Source: Agmasoma carcini (nom. nud.) (taxonomy: Eukaryota > Microsporidia > Thelohaniidae). Taken from it: DNA of 41,104 bases. The stretch spans positions 1 through 41,104 of the forward strand of contig JAOXFI010000032.1 of assembly GCA_029232285.1 (NCBI GenBank). Reading direction: 5' to 3'. Every line of letters starts with the position of its first letter. Position 1 is the first letter of the stretch. The position numbers and the translations under genes are program-made. Under the pieces are notes generated by a model. That model saw only the letters and a list, made by a program, of their open reading frames with translations. It was not told the origin of the DNA and did no database searches. This document shows positions 28,226 to 37,984 of the stretch, one piece after another.

Positions 28226-29737
28226 TTAGACATTTTGAGATTTAATTAGCTTATTGTTGTCATAATACAAAGTATCCTTCGATTCTAGTAAACCACTGTC
28301 CTTTAATATTCCTATTTTTTCATCTAATCTTTTTAAACTAAAAGGTGGGTTCTTTACCAAATTAGCCATAAGCATAGCAAACACCTTTGCTTCCTTCTTT
28401 GATTTAATCTTAAGACTTAATAAAAAGCTTAAATCAAGAGATACATTCTTATATATAACATATTTATAGATATAAAGTGCTATAAATAAATTATTAGACC
28501 TTAAATCAACCAACATGTCTTCAAAACCAGAATCAAACTTATTATTCTTCAATAAATCAATAATTTCATGATCACCAATTTCATTTTTAATATTTTCAAG
28601 ATTAATTTGGCTGTAAAGTTTATATTTTGTATCTTTTTTGAAATTTGTATTTATAAATTCAACAATTTCATTTTGAAATTCGATTGGTAAATTATTTTCT
28701 TGTAAAAATCTTCTTGCTACTGAAAAGACTTCTTCATCACCATTGAAGGATAAAGTATATTCGTTCTTACCAAGAGTAACTGGGAAAGAATGTTCATACT
28801 GCTTAACACAGTCACCAACCAATTCCCAATTCTCACCATTCAAAACATAGACCTTTTCACCATCAACCTTATACTTTTGACCATTCTGTTCAAATACACC
28901 CTCTTTGACTGATTTTGATTTTTCTTGAGTCTTAGCCTCAAAAATAATTGGGTTTTCAATATTTTCACCCAAATAGTACACAATACCATCTGATCCGCAT
29001 GATATGATATCATCTGATACACCTATAGCCCATACTGCAGTACAAGCTAGCTGTAGAGTCTGTATCAACCTTAAATTTTTATTTAAGATAAATATTTTGC
29101 CATCCTCACCACCTACAAATATTTTTTCTTCTGATCTATTAATACAGTAGCAAAAGTTATCAAGATCTCTGCTGTTAATAATATTTCCTTTGAAGTCCAT
29201 TTTCAATATTTTACCATAATTATCGACGCTGAATATAAAATTATTTTCTATGAAGAGGCCTCTTACAGGGCCCACATGCATTTCTATTTCAGTAGAGATT
29301 GCCAAATTTTCATATATTCTGATTGAACCATTTGCACAGGCAGTAACAAAAGCATTTTCTGATATAAAATCCACACACCAAACTGTTTCTGGATGATCAA
29401 ATTTGTGAGTTTTACCGTTATAAAATATTGCTGTTTTGTCCCAAGAACCGGTTAGAATATTTCCTTTGTGGCTTGAAATAGAACAACATTTTTCTTTATG
29501 TTTGTACAAAGCCTTGAATTTGTCATTTTCATATTTTTGTACGATACCGTTTGCGAGTCCAATATAAAGAATGTTGTTTTCAGTAAATAATGAGCTACCA
29601 TTACAATACAAACTTACTCTTGTGTCTGTTTCCATGAAGTACAGCTGATTTTCAGAACCTGTAAATACATTTGGAGCTGTTGTAACGCTTCTTATCTCAT
29701 TCGTGAAGACTCTTTTTGTTTCTTTGACTGCAAACAT
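28226..29737 (-). CDS. DOA1: Doa1/Ufd3/PLAA ubiquitin-binding Cdc48 cofactor
   Basis: Doa1 binds ubiquitin and Cdc48 and helps in ubiquitin recycling and sorting. From the ATG at 29737 (behind AAAAAAATTTT) the product is 503 aa; the open frame extends upstream only to a GTG. Residues 1-265 form a WD40 propeller with repeats such as ILTGSWDKTAIFY, CVDFISENAFVTACANGSIR and IFVGGEDGKIFILN, the spacing of the Doa1 propeller. The PFU ubiquitin-binding domain follows (about 320-385): NEYTLSFNGDEEVFSVARRF, then LQENNLP and NEIVEFI. The helical C terminus (about 390-503) is a shortened PUL domain, the Cdc48-binding part. Yeast Doa1 is 715 aa. The PFU segment makes the identification reliable. Confidence 0.88.
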   Translation of the reverse strand: MFAVKETKRVFTNEIRSVTTAPNVFTGSENQLYFMETDTRVSLYCNGSSLFTENNILYIGLANGIVQKYENDKFKALYKHKEKCCSISSHKGNILTGSWDKTAIFYNGKTHKFDHPETVWCVDFISENAFVTACANGSIRIYENLAISTEIEMHVGPVRGLFIENNFIFSVDNYGKILKMDFKGNIINSRDLDNFCYCINRSEEKIFVGGEDGKIFILNKNLRLIQTLQLACTAVWAIGVSDDIISCGSDGIVYYLGENIENPIIFEAKTQEKSKSVKEGVFEQNGQKYKVDGEKVYVLNGENWELVGDCVKQYEHSFPVTLGKNEYTLSFNGDEEVFSVARRFLQENNLPIEFQNEIVEFINTNFKKDTKYKLYSQINLENIKNEIGDHEIIDLLKNNKFDSGFEDMLVDLRSNNLFIALYIYKYVIYKNVSLDLSFLLSLKIKSKKEAKVFAMLMANLVKNPPFSLKRLDEKIGILKDSGLLESKDTLYYDNNKLIKSQNV

Positions 29738-30248
29738 AAAATTTTTTTGATAATTTGTTTTTAGATTCACCTGAAGATTTGAGAAAAAATTAAAACTGTT
29801 AATATTTAAATCTTAAACTATAAATTGTAATTGTTGTAAGAAGATTCAAAGTGTTTATTTATCCTGCCTGTCTGCTCGCTAGCCATTATCCCTAAGGGTA
29901 AAAACCATTAAATAGTTTCTGACCTGTCTAAGATATTTGAATTAATTGAAATCAATGTTATCTTGAAATATCATTGTGACATCTCTTTGCTATCCCAGTG
30001 CAGACTACAACAATAATAATTATATATTAAACTATAAAACTATACAAAATATAATAATTATATATTAAACTATATATTATAATATTTATATCTAAAACTA
30101 TAAAACTATACAAAATATAATAATTATATATAAAACTACAAAATATAATATTTATATATTAAACTATAAAACTATATATTATAATATACTTCTAAAACTA
30201 TATATTATCAATTTTTTTTATTTAAATAATGGTAAAAACAACCGATCA
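29738..30248. other. Intergenic region with a less AT-rich patch and an AT minisatellite
   Basis: About 29850-30005 is noticeably less AT-rich (words TGCCTGTCTGCTCGCTAGCC and ATCCCAGTGCAGAC) but has no open frame or tRNA-like boxes. About 30006-30200 is a loose repeat of AAACTATA, CAAAATATAATAATTATA and ATATTAAAC. Confidence 0.55.
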
Positions 30249-32234
30249 TTAATCAATAATGCCATGCTGCTTTTTAGACTCTTCTGAAAATTTATAATCA
30301 AAAAATAATTCTTCTCCTTTATAAATATTTTTTATAGCGTAAAAAACTATTTTCTTATTTCCCTTAACACTAATAAGTCTAGCATCAAGATTAGCTCCAT
30401 ATTTGCTATGATTTATATACCTGCTCTTATTCCCCATGTAGAAAGCATCAACAGAAAGTGCACAACACTCTTTACGGTATGCTAAATTAAACAAATAAGA
30501 GCACCTGTTGATTTCATAGAAATTTCCTCTTCTTTCCGCTTCCTTATCTGAAATAACCTCTCCAAGATATTCAATAACAAATTCGCCCTTTTTGATTACA
30601 CTCTCCTCACAAAACAGGCCATACCCATGAAAAAATGAAGGTGCTATTGATACTTTCTTGGTTTCACCAGTCTGTACATTTTTATTAGAACAATAAAAAT
30701 TACAAATATTGTGGGAGTTGGAGACTTTAATGTTGTAATCAACGTCAAAATCATCGAAACATTCTCTAAAATTGACTTTCCCCTTTGTATTTGCTGATTT
30801 TAAGGTATCAACTTGTGTAATTGTGCCATTTTCATCTCTTTTATTATTTTTGTTTAACCTTCCACATAGTTCAGTGCATTCTCTGTAGTCTCTAAAGCAA
30901 GGACAAGATAAATCACATTTAACGCAATCACAGAATTTGATATTTATACAGTTTTTACAAGCACAAGAAAGTTCGCAACTTGTTCCTCTTTCAGCACAAC
31001 TACAAACATTTTTTACACAACGACCGGTGTGGTTGCATGGAGAGAATAATTCTTTAGATAAGGTTGGTCTTTGGCTTGATTTGATTAATTTTTTTTGTAA
31101 ATTTATTTTCGGAAGTTCGTCACAATTGATTGAAATTTTATAGATTTTTTCGAGTAAAAGTTTGGTAACGCAGCAAGAGAATTTGTATTTTTCTATAAAT
31201 TTTTTAATGTGACTTGGTAAATAATCGAATTTTACATAAATTGGAATGTTTTGAATGTTTTTTGATGATTCTTTGCTTAATTTATCTAAATTATTAATTT
31301 CTGTCTCAAAAGGTGAAATATTATTAGATTGTGAGTTTGAATGAGAGGTAGAGTTATTTAATGGAGTATTTATGACTTGATCAACATAATTTTTATATTC
31401 TAAGTCAGAACATAAGTTAGATTGAATATTTGGTGTGTTATCACCTTTAACTAAGTCAGAATAAGATTTATTTTCATTATTGAAAAATTTTAAATTTTTA
31501 AGTTCTACATCAGAAGAAGAATTAAGAGAATTAGGTGAATTATTAATATTATTAGAATTAGGTGAATTATTAGGGTTATTAGAAATATCAATATTATTAG
31601 AACTAATAATATTATTAGGATTATTAGGATTATCAATATTATTAAAATTATCAATATTAGGATTATCAATATTTGATCTTTTTAACCTTTCAAGACTTGT
31701 TGAAATACAAGTCATAGGTTCATCATACTTTAGTACATGAGAATGTTCTATTTCATGAATACCACAATCAAAAAGCATACAAACTGAACAAAAAATCTCT
31801 TCCAATTGTAATCTTATTATTTCAAGTTTAGGTAGTTTCAAATATTCTCTACTTTCTTTAACTAAGCCTTTTAATCGTGATTTTTCTAAAAAAATATTTT
31901 CAATTGTATTTTTTTCAGTTAAAAAATTTTTACCAACGTGAATTTCCTCATACCAATTTATATCTGTGATTTTAATGTTGGAAGACATTGTAGGAATAAA
32001 TTTTAAGACGGGATCGTCGTTTGTTTTAAGTGCTGTGGTTGTTATTGATAAGAAAGTGGTTTTTGGATCTGGTCTTATGTAAGGGAATACTGATTTAGAC
32101 TTAAGACATTCTAATTTTGAATGTTTTATATTATTTTTGTGTCTTAATGAGTCAACAAGTTCTTTATTTCTATTTTTTAAGCGATTTATTAAAGTTTTGT
32201 AACTTAATATAGATTCATTCCATATTTGCTCCAT
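30249..32234 (-). CDS. EZH2: E(z)/EZH2-type histone H3K27 methyltransferase
   Basis: This is the catalytic subunit type of Polycomb repressive complex 2. The C-terminal half has the CXC (pre-SET) cysteine array at about residues 400-458: PCNHTGRCVKNVCSCAERGT, then CELSCACKNC and CDCVKCDLSCPCFRDYREC. The SET domain follows (about 528-650) with FFHGYGLFCEE, IEYLGEVISDKEAERRG, the cofactor site RYINHS (about 603) and GEELFFDYKF. CXC directly before SET, with no post-SET cysteines, separates E(z) from Set1/Suv39 families. The N-terminal half is weakly conserved and contains an Asn/Pro/Ser-rich tract (about 195-240). At 661 aa it is near family size. The ATG at 32234 follows AAAATTTTAAAAAAAATTGG. 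The 5' end is partly duplicated upstream (32268-32319). Confidence 0.9.
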   Translation of the reverse strand: MEQIWNESILSYKTLINRLKNRNKELVDSLRHKNNIKHSKLECLKSKSVFPYIRPDPKTTFLSITTTALKTNDDPVLKFIPTMSSNIKITDINWYEEIHVGKNFLTEKNTIENIFLEKSRLKGLVKESREYLKLPKLEIIRLQLEEIFCSVCMLFDCGIHEIEHSHVLKYDEPMTCISTSLERLKRSNIDNPNIDNFNNIDNPNNPNNIISSNNIDISNNPNNSPNSNNINNSPNSLNSSSDVELKNLKFFNNENKSYSDLVKGDNTPNIQSNLCSDLEYKNYVDQVINTPLNNSTSHSNSQSNNISPFETEINNLDKLSKESSKNIQNIPIYVKFDYLPSHIKKFIEKYKFSCCVTKLLLEKIYKISINCDELPKINLQKKLIKSSQRPTLSKELFSPCNHTGRCVKNVCSCAERGTSCELSCACKNCINIKFCDCVKCDLSCPCFRDYRECTELCGRLNKNNKRDENGTITQVDTLKSANTKGKVNFRECFDDFDVDYNIKVSNSHNICNFYCSNKNVQTGETKKVSIAPSFFHGYGLFCEESVIKKGEFVIEYLGEVISDKEAERRGNFYEINRCSYLFNLAYRKECCALSVDAFYMGNKSRYINHSKYGANLDARLISVKGNKKIVFYAIKNIYKGEELFFDYKFSEESKKQHGIID

Positions 32235-32319
32235 CCAATTTTTTTTAAAATTTTTTAAAAAATTAACAAAGTTTTGTAACTTAATAGAGATTCATTCCAT
32301 ATTTGTAGTATCCAATTTT
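32191..32319 (-). repeat. Direct duplication of the E(z) 5' coding end
   Basis: About 50 bp at 32191-32240, which encode the first residues of E(z), recur at 32268-32319 (period 77 bp). The outer copy still reads QIWNESLLSYKTLL against QIWNESILSYKTLI, but its start codon is ATA instead of ATG. Confidence 0.85.
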
Positions 32320-32529
32320 TATATAATGATTTAATATAGTTTTTACAGTGAAAAACCCAAAAGCAATATATTAGATAAATTTAATTAAAATATTCCTATA
32401 ATAATCTTCTAAACCATTGTTGTTAACTGAACCAAGATCAGATCATTAAATGAATCATTCTTACACTTGGTAATATTTATTTTAAAGAAAATAAATTTAA
32501 TATGATTTAAAATAATTTGTATGTTTTGA
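32320..32529. other. AT-rich spacer
   Basis: No gene or repeat recognised. Confidence 0.4.
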
Positions 32530-32801
32530 TCAGAAAATATTATTTAGTTATACATGCATGATGTATACGAGTGTAATCTAGAATTATCAAATATTTATTG
32601 TTCTTTGCAAGTGCGTATAAGACCATCCACGAAATCAGTAAAATATTGTGCACTTACAGAACATAAATAGTTTTATCAAAGAGAACCGTTTCATAAAAAT
32701 TTAGATATAAGGCTTATGTTATAGGAGCAATTGTTGATATTGTCAAGCCATTTTTGGATCAACCAAACGTTCTCCTTAAATGTAGGTTGAAGCAAGTTCA
32801 T
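32530..32801 (-). pseudogene. N-terminal fragment of a Merlin-like transposase (relic C)
   Basis: The minus strand from the ATG at 32801 reads MNLLQPTFKENVWLIQKWLD, then NINNCSYNISLISKF and a stop. This lines up with relic A (LDNISNFCTPCGTNISLIF). Beyond it the DNA words ACTTGCAAA and AAATATTTGATAATTCTA are shared with 25890-25920. No catalytic part follows on this strand. Confidence 0.65.
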
Positions 32802-33567
32802 TAATAAACATTGTTAATTATGTATTTTCTGATATAATCATATCTCTTGTTCTTTGTTGATACGCAATTTAATATTATTTATAAGTTATACAAAGTCTTT
32901 TATTTGTTTCGACTAATGTTATAAAAGAATAATTTTCAATGATTGCTTGTTCAACCTTTGCCGTCTTCGTTAATTGTATATATTGACTATTTTAGTGGTA
33001 GCAGAGTACTCAATGTCTGGATTAAATGCAACTTCCTTTATATTATAACCATTCCTTTATATTATAACCATTCCTTTATATTATAGCCATTCCTTTATAT
33101 TTTCTTTAATACATTCGTTATCAACATTGCTTATATATATGATTGGAAATACTTGTTGTAATTTGATATGAATAAATTCTAATAAAACTATAGATAGAAA
33201 AATGGTTTCAAATATTATAAATTTTACTTAGAGTATAACCTCTTTAAAGGAAGTTTTATAAGATAAGAAGAAAATTTAATAAGAATATGATTTTGAGACG
33301 AAACATAAGAAGACAGGCTTTGAATTCGATGTGGGTCTGAATTAGATGAGACATGAAGAAAAATATTGCAAAGGAATATAAATTAAACCTTCTAGAAAAA
33401 AATCAATATTGTCAGATTTTTGCTTCAAAAAACCTTTACTTCATAATGGAGATACGTATAATTCAGTAAATAAAGAAATCAATCATATGTAGATATTTTT
33501 TTGAAAATTTTGCTCTGAAGTTGTTTCTATTGTTAATAGACTCAAAATGATGGAATCACCCGTTTAA
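32802..33567. other. Spacer with a 19-bp repeat, no intact gene
   Basis: It contains the TTCCTTTATATTATAACCA array (separate entry). The plus-strand stretch 33270-33560 has coding-like pieces that may be the N-terminal part of relic D. Nothing else recognised. Confidence 0.4.
33034..33104 (+). repeat. 19-bp tandem repeat
   Basis: Three near-identical copies of TTCCTTTATATTATAACCA (one with G for A) and a partial fourth. Confidence 0.9.
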
Positions 33568-33678
33568 ATAGATAAATCAAAGTTTGCTGGGTTAAGAAAA
33601 TATAATATTCATCGATTGTTAAGTAGTGACAATTTATTGAATGAGGTAAACATTCGCACCGAAATTAGAAAACAGTGA
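33568..33678 (+). pseudogene. Merlin-like transposase relic D (first Asp block)
   Basis: The plus strand reads IDKSKFAGLRKYNIHRLLS, like the IDESKF.KRKY.RGR block of Merlin/IS1595 transposases that carries the first catalytic Asp. It stops at 33678. Upstream frames are broken. Confidence 0.6.
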
Positions 33679-33936
33679 TCATAGGTGATTTTTTAAATAA
33701 TGAATCGAACCATATCTGTATGACACTGATAGTTTAATATTTATTTTACAAGAGTTGGGTCTGCTATGTAAAGGGTTTTCGTTACTCAATTTGTCACATT
33801 TCTTATAATGTTGTGAAATATAAAGAGAAAAGCATTTAAATGTCTAAATAATATATGTTATGGGTATAAAAAGTATTTTCCAATTCATACAGATAAATTT
33901 TGAGAATTTAAATGTCAACATTTCAATAATTTATAA

Positions 33937-34176
33937 AGTGAAAATGATATTGATAATGATATTGATAATGATATTGATAATGATATTGATATTGATATTG
34001 ATATTGATATTGATATTGATATTGATATTGATATTGATATTGATATTGATATTGAAAATCTCACGGATTTATCTTATAAAATTATCAATAAGATATATGA
34101 AAAACTTAATTTTAAATATTTAGATTATTTTGATATAAATCTAATGCGATTGGAAGGCAAAAACGTGCTGTGTTAA
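33937..34176 (+). repeat. (ATTGAT)n / (AATGATATTGAT)n microsatellite with an open Asp-Ile frame
   Basis: At 33943-34055 a 12-bp unit (AATGATATTGAT) gives way to a pure 6-bp unit (ATTGAT). One frame encodes NDID repeats and stays open for 80 codons to 34176, ending in ENLTDLSYKIINKIYEKLNF and more non-random sequence. It has no ATG, so it may be a piece of a broken gene. The frame of the hydrophobic (MILI)n product is unlikely to be used. Confidence 0.8.
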
Positions 34177-34279
34177 ATTGACAAGAGTTAGCTCAAGCAT
34201 AAAAGAGAAGAGACAGAAGATGATGTACTAATAACGATTTTGGATCTTTGGTATATCATATACATCTTTTAAAGTGTAT

Positions 34280-34466
34280 TTTCAAGACGGAAATGAATCG
34301 TATTTATTGCATATAATCCAAAGATAGTACTTTATTCATTCTGATGAGTGGCCTTCATATTCAAGAATAAATAAAAGATTAAGTTTTTCAAATGACACTG
34401 TTAATCATAATATCAATTTTCAATCCTATCACACTCAAAATATTTTTATTATCAACCAAGGTAGAT
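34280..34466 (+). pseudogene. Merlin-like transposase relic E (C-terminal block)
   Basis: The plus strand reads LLHIIQR, a stop, IHSDEWPSYSRINKR and FSNDTVNHNINFQSYHTQNI, the YSDEW...TVNHS...HTQ.IE blocks. It may be the other half of relic D, separated from it by about 600 bp that include the microsatellite. Confidence 0.75.
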
Positions 34467-34709
34467 AGTTTTTGGCAGAAATGATGTTTAAAGACAGTAT
34501 TATGCACAAATATTGAAATAGGGTTAAGATTAAATATATTTTTATGTTGAAAAGCTTAATAAACTAAAATAGCAAAATACTTACACATATAATTAAGAGG
34601 GGTTAGGTAATATTTTCTGATGAATATCTTACATATTTGGAATTAAACTAATCAAATCATATAAATTATAGTGTAAATCATTTAAAGAATTTGATTTAAC
34701 CGTTGGTAG
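34467..34709. other. AT-rich spacer
   Basis: No gene recognised. Confidence 0.4.
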
Positions 34710-34857
34710 GCACAGGCACACAATTAATTGAAAGGTCAGGGTTATATTGTAAAAATACAAATTCTAAATATAAGAGGAATACAGGCACAAGCACACAATT
34801 AATTGAAAGGTCAGGGTTATATTGTAAAAATACAAATTCTAAATATAAGAGGAATAA
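34710..34857 (+). repeat. 75-bp tandem duplication
   Basis: Two nearly identical 75-bp copies starting at GGCACACAATTAATTG (34715) and AGCACACAATTAATTG (34790). The copies differ at only a few positions, so the duplication is recent compared with the surrounding decay. The unit is a multiple of three and keeps a frame open, but there is no ATG. Confidence 0.9.
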
Positions 34858-35884
34858 CATCCACTTATTTTATTTAGGTTTAATATATTAGTAAATCAGA
34901 AAGATGGTTTTTTATATAAATATTATTGTAAGACACTTCAACTGAATTTCTTAAATATTTAGTGGATTCTCATAATCTTAAAACTGATGAAAAATATCGG
35001 GCAACAACGAGAATAAATAATATTCTTTGAAATCTATTACGGCTCATATACCACAATATATTAAATATACTTTTTACCTATTTATTTTAGAAATAATCAA
35101 TGTTAATCAGAAACCTAAAAAGTTAAAAGATAAAGAGATTATAAAATTAGATATATTGAAGTGAAGAGAAATATATCTTAAAATAGAGATAGTATATCTT
35201 AAAATAGAAATAGTATATCTAAGTCTTCAGTAGAAAGAGAAGAAGATGTCATACTGGTTTAAACCATTAAAGACGTGGTTGTAGCTTGATTTAGTGTTAT
35301 TATACACACCAACCAGCTTATATCTTCGATGATAAGAATTTCACTTGACCGAAAACAAGAGAATTTGTATCAATTTGTATCAATTTATATCAATTTGTAT
35401 CAATTTATATCAATTTGTATCAATTTATATCAATTTGTTAATTATTGATGTTTTCAATGTATCCAGTCTTCACCATGTGGAATCTGCCTGGACTCTTTCA
35501 AGAGTTTATAATTCTTGTTAAAAATTGATTAGATTGCAAGTCAAAACAATATCCAATTTTTTTGTAACTAATAGTGATCTTTCGTTGTATCCAAATCTCC
35601 AAAGATGAAGAGTGATAAAGTTAGAAACTACGGCTAATTGTGCTAAAACAGGAGATATGGATAACCTGGTCTGCGATCAATAGATAGAAACCTCTTTTTA
35701 AAGATATAAGTTAGGATATGAGTAATAGTACTACTATCACCATGAAAATCAAGTATTTCTATTGCCTTTATCAAAGGATGAATAGTGTATTGTTATTAAT
35801 ATCTTCTTTTACATTCCATAAGAATTTATATTATTTTGACTTAATATAATTTTTTTATAAATTTTTTAAAAAAGCTCCATTGAA
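34858..35884. other. Long non-coding stretch upstream of the INTS4-like gene
   Basis: It contains the decamer repeat at 35361-35440 and a doubled word TATATCTTAAAATAGA near 35173-35212. No open frame of coding type on either strand. Confidence 0.5.
35361..35440 (+). repeat. 10-bp tandem repeat TTTGTATCAA/TTTATATCAA
   Basis: About eight phased decamers, varying G/A at one position. Confidence 0.9.
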
Positions 35885-37984
35885 ATGAAATTAATAGAAC
35901 CATGTGAAAAATTAAAGAAAATGACATTAAATAATGTTATATATAAGTTAGAAATGGATGATAAGTGCAATAATGAATGTTATTATTATCATAAGTTGTA
36001 TTATTTGAGGTATTGTAACTTAAATAATGTTAAATGTAGTGATATTGAATATTTTATATCAGATGAATCAGCAATGATTAGAGAATGTGCTATTTTGAAT
36101 ATTAAGCAGAGTTTTGATTCAAATAATACAAATAATACAAGTGATGTAAATAATACAAATAATGTATATAACAGTACAAATAATACAAATAATACAAGTG
36201 ATGTAAATAATAATACAAATATTATATATAACAATAACAATACAAGTGATAACACAAATATTATAAATAATATATATAACAGTACAAATATTATATATAA
36301 CAATACAAATGATACAAAATTTGCATATAACAATACAAATGTAATAAATAATACAATGTATGATCCATATCATAAAATAAGATCAATTTGTATTAAAAAA
36401 ATGGGTACTTATGAAGATTTAATATATTTATCAAGTGATAAGAATTTAGAGGTAAGGATGGCAATTTTATGTCGTTTAAAGGATTTAAAATTAGATTTTA
36501 ATCAACAAGAATGTTTGATTGATAGGATTAAGCATTACATAAATGATAATGATTATAATTTGAGGTTAAGTCTTGTTAAATCTTTAAAGTATTTTAAAGA
36601 TGTTAAAAAATTTAATTTTTATGATAAAAAAAATTTAGGATTGTTTGTCTATGGAATAGAAGATGAATATGATAGCATAAGAGTTGAGACAGCTAAAGCT
36701 ACATTCTTTTTTGCGCATAATAAAAATACGATTAATTTTTTAATTGATGCACTTAGTGATGAATCTGAAGTAGTTAGAGAAAATGTTGTTTATATTTTAT
36801 ATAAAATAGTTAAAAGGCTTGATAAGAGTGATAAGAGTGATAACAAGTGTGATAATGAGTGTGATAAGAGTGATAACAAGTGTGATAAGAGTGATAATGA
36901 GTGTGATAATAATAATAACAATAATAATAACAATGATAAGAGTAATAATGATAATATAAGTAATAATAATGATATTAGTAATAACAATGATAACAAGAGT
37001 AATAATGATAAATTTTTGGTAAATATTTCAAATTTTGATAAAATAATTGAAGAAGATAATTTTTTAATACAAAAATATGCATTAAAAATACTTAAACATG
37101 CCAGAGTTGATGATTCTAGCATAATTTATAAAATTTATGATTTTGATGTTATTTCTAAGATTGTAGAGAATAATAAAGAAATTTTTATAGAAAAAATACC
37201 AAAAGTAAATTTAAGTTTGTACGATAGAAAATATTTGGTAGATTTGTTAGTTGGTAAAATATTGAATAAGAAATTTGATATTTTTATACCTAAATGCATA
37301 AAGAAAGATTTTTCATATCTTAAGATTAAAAATTATAAAAATGAAGAAAAAGAGAGTATTAAAGAAATCATGAAAATACTTAAAATAGATGATAAGAGAA
37401 GGCTTAAGGAGGGTATTAATGATGTAATTGGTAAGTTAAGAAGATCTGAACCAATTGATATGGATTTGAGTGATGTTAAGTTACTTAAAGATAATTTTAG
37501 ATCAGAAACTAATGATTTTATTAATATGTGTATTGATATATTTTATATCATTATAAATGATAATTCTAATAAGTCTATTATAAATGATAATTCTAAAAAT
37601 CCTATTATAAATGATAATATAAATCCTAATTTTTTAAAACCTAATCCTAATAATTCTAATATTAAGGTTTTAGAATATAAATATTATAAATTTGGCTGTA
37701 TTAAATGTAAATGTATTTATTATAACATTTCAACACCTGATGTTATAAATTTACATATAAATTTACCTTTAAGATTTACTATTGAAGTGATTTGTAATAC
37801 CAAGCCTAAAGGTTTGATTTATTTACAAAGGAAAGATCAATTTTTAAGTTATAAAATTTCTAAATATGTAAATGTGTCTTTACAAGGGATTGAAAGGGGC
37901 GAGACTTTACTTTGTTTTATAGGAATTGAGATTGAAGGTGTTGTGTATAAGCTTAGTGATGATACAAAGATATTTATTGTGTAA
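35885..37984 (+). CDS. INTS4: Integrator subunit 4 (INTS4)-like HEAT-repeat protein
   Basis: INTS4 is the scaffold of the Integrator cleavage module (with INTS9/INTS11) that processes RNA polymerase II transcripts. The 699-aa chain has HEAT-like helices with DxxxxVR/IR turns: DESAMIRECAILNI, DPYHKIRSICIKKMG, DKNLEVRMAILCRLKDL and DYNLRLSLVKSL. It then reads LGLFVYGIEDEYDSIRVETA and SDESEVVRENVVYILYKIVK, closely following INTS4's GAFVHGLEDE...VR and NDEIEEVR..... blocks. The C-terminal beta domain ends ETLLCFIGIEIEGVVYKLSD with DTKIFIV, like INTS4's final ...SIEGTI.FSK.VKVYI. Two Asn/Asp/Ser-rich tracts (about 80-155 and 317-375) are inserted between repeats. The ATG at 35885 follows AAATTTTTTAAAAAAGCTCC. 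A generic HEAT protein is the alternative. Confidence 0.72.
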   Translation: MKLIEPCEKLKKMTLNNVIYKLEMDDKCNNECYYYHKLYYLRYCNLNNVKCSDIEYFISDESAMIRECAILNIKQSFDSNNTNNTSDVNNTNNVYNSTNNTNNTSDVNNNTNIIYNNNNTSDNTNIINNIYNSTNIIYNNTNDTKFAYNNTNVINNTMYDPYHKIRSICIKKMGTYEDLIYLSSDKNLEVRMAILCRLKDLKLDFNQQECLIDRIKHYINDNDYNLRLSLVKSLKYFKDVKKFNFYDKKNLGLFVYGIEDEYDSIRVETAKATFFFAHNKNTINFLIDALSDESEVVRENVVYILYKIVKRLDKSDKSDNKCDNECDKSDNKCDKSDNECDNNNNNNNNNDKSNNDNISNNNDISNNNDNKSNNDKFLVNISNFDKIIEEDNFLIQKYALKILKHARVDDSSIIYKIYDFDVISKIVENNKEIFIEKIPKVNLSLYDRKYLVDLLVGKILNKKFDIFIPKCIKKDFSYLKIKNYKNEEKESIKEIMKILKIDDKRRLKEGINDVIGKLRRSEPIDMDLSDVKLLKDNFRSETNDFINMCIDIFYIIINDNSNKSIINDNSKNPIINDNINPNFLKPNPNNSNIKVLEYKYYKFGCIKCKCIYYNISTPDVINLHINLPLRFTIEVICNTKPKGLIYLQRKDQFLSYKISKYVNVSLQGIERGETLLCFIGIEIEGVVYKLSDDTKIFIV

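Noticed and set aside
29850..30005. Structured non-coding RNA in the less AT-rich patch
   Set aside because: No recognisable snRNA, RNase P or SRP motif; composition alone is not enough.
31480..31740. Leu/Gly-rich frame antisense to E(z)
   Set aside because: It is the complement of the Asn/Pro/Ser low-complexity tract of E(z).
34703..34891. 62-codon frame across the 75-bp duplication
   Set aside because: It starts with TTG; it is open only because the unit length is a multiple of three.
36001..37122. Several Val/Ile/Leu-rich antisense frames
   Set aside because: They are complements of the Asn/Thr and Asp/Ser/Lys tracts in the INTS4-like gene.
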